Notes under the pieces: model-generated
What the model was told of the DNA's origin: nothing
The model's input: the letters and a program-made list of their open reading frames with translations, nothing else
The model's database searches: none
Origin: CAWIVH01 sp963839475
GTDB lineage: Bacteria > Acidobacteriota > UBA6911
Length of the DNA stretch: 64,000 bases
Assembly (NCBI GenBank): GCA_963839475.1
Contig: CAWIVH010000018.1
Span: 434,001-498,000, forward strand
Direction of reading: 5' to 3'
Translations under genes and position numbers: made by a program
Shown: positions 63,632-64,000 of the stretch, piece by piece
Layout: every line of letters begins with the position of its first letter
How positions within the stretch are numbered: the stretch's first letter is position 1

Positions 63632-64000
63632 ATGCGGCGTCTTGCGTATATTCTTATGTTGGTCACTGTTCTCGCTGCGGCTGTATTTGCCCAGTCCCCG
63701 AGCGCTCTGGAATCCGATCCCAAAGGATGGATAAACCTGCTGAGTGATAAAACGCTCAAAGGCTGGGTGCGCGGCCCCTTGGCCGCCGCGGGACAGCTTC
63801 GCCCGGGCGACATGAATGATGCTAATCCATTCAAACTGGACGCCTCGGGAGAGATTCTGATTGTTGAGGGAGAAAGAGTCGGACACGAATGGCTCCGGTG
63901 GAACGAGGAACTGGCTAATTACATTTCGCACTCCGAATGGCGCTTCGTCAAAGCCGAGGGTGAACCTCGTTACAACAGCGGAGTTTTTGCCCGGACCGGC
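63632..64000 (+). CDS. DUF1080 (3-keto-disaccharide hydrolase-type) protein, 3' truncated by the window
   Basis: The first 123 codons of an exported protein (signal RRLAYILMLVTVLAAAVFA) continuing past the window end. GWINLLSDKTLKGWVRG and the later SHSEWRFVKAEGE, followed by YNSGVFAR, match the DUF1080/laminin-G-like fold of 3-keto-glycoside hydrolases, which cut oxidised glycosides produced by Gfo/Idh-type dehydrogenases. AGGAGG lies 5 bases before ATG 63632. Location next to two exported Gfo/Idh genes supports a 3-keto-sugar pathway, though the substrate is unknown. Confidence 0.82.
   Translation, partial: MRRLAYILMLVTVLAAAVFAQSPSALESDPKGWINLLSDKTLKGWVRGPLAAAGQLRPGDMNDANPFKLDASGEILIVEGERVGHEWLRWNEELANYISHSEWRFVKAEGEPRYNSGVFARTG

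Overview
The window looks like chromosomal DNA from an Acidobacteriota bacterium, probably a soil or sediment lineage and possibly a metagenome-derived contig. The best single pointer is a von Willebrand A-type protein of the acidobacterial VWFA-related family (11782-12720). The rest fits: many Tat-type 'RR' signal peptides, three Gfo/Idh/MocA oxidoreductases, a DUF1080-type hydrolase, a DUF6807 protein, a CE15 esterase and frequent two-component proteins. G+C is moderately high by eye (not computed). I see no rRNA, tRNA, CRISPR array, insertion sequence or phage module.

Layout. 1-3845: the 3' end of a modular acyl synthase (two carrier domains, ketoreductase, dehydratase) and its phosphopantetheinyl transferase. 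3880-6377: small minus-strand housekeeping genes (methyltransferase, RDD protein, DinB-like, YciI-like). 6707-7426: a decayed RND efflux pump. 7472-11652: a sigma-54-type response regulator, its likely histidine kinase and an OmpA-like protein preceded by a consensus-quality -24/-12 promoter. 11782-20582: VWFA protein, a 1534-residue AMP-ligase/unknown/GNAT protein, a TIM-barrel isomerase, a receiver-metallo-beta-lactamase fusion and a Nudix hydrolase. 20594-27892: exported peptidase, exported glycosidase-like protein, a beta-lactamase-fold/hydrolase fusion, phosphofructokinase and a ferritin-like protein. 28646-31750: ALDH7-type dehydrogenase, a receiver-SpoIIE phosphatase and a thiamine-binding-type protein. 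32091-35639: an MFS transporter and an ABC-2 exporter pair. 35799-40862: a poly-gamma-glutamate synthesis set (pgsB, pgsC and a PGA-system protein) behind a CE15 esterase and an oxidoreductase. 40962-47096: AhpD-like protein, ParA ATPase with a small partner, exonuclease III, a CusF-SCO1 copper protein, DUF6807 and a PfkB kinase. 47448-56537: an alpha-2-macroglobulin / PBP1C / dipeptide epimerase cluster. 56921-64000: sugar-type dehydrogenases and oxidoreductases, threonine dehydratase, a CDGSH protein and the start of a DUF1080 protein.

Themes. (1) Envelope work: PGA synthesis, A2M-PBP1C, OmpA, exported hydrolases. (2) Carbohydrate turnover by Tat- or Sec-exported enzymes plus NAD-dependent oxidoreductases. 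(3) Gene decay: five apparent gene remnants sit in gaps (RND pump, anion permease, MORN-repeat protein, PD40 propeller, PQQ propeller). (4) Three otherwise convincing genes (SCO1, alpha-2-macroglobulin, third Gfo/Idh) are each disrupted at a short homopolymer in a way repaired by removing one base, which suggests sequence error rather than three separate mutations.

Start codons were chosen from Shine-Dalgarno spacing, signal peptides and family length. All family calls come from reading motifs, not from database searches.
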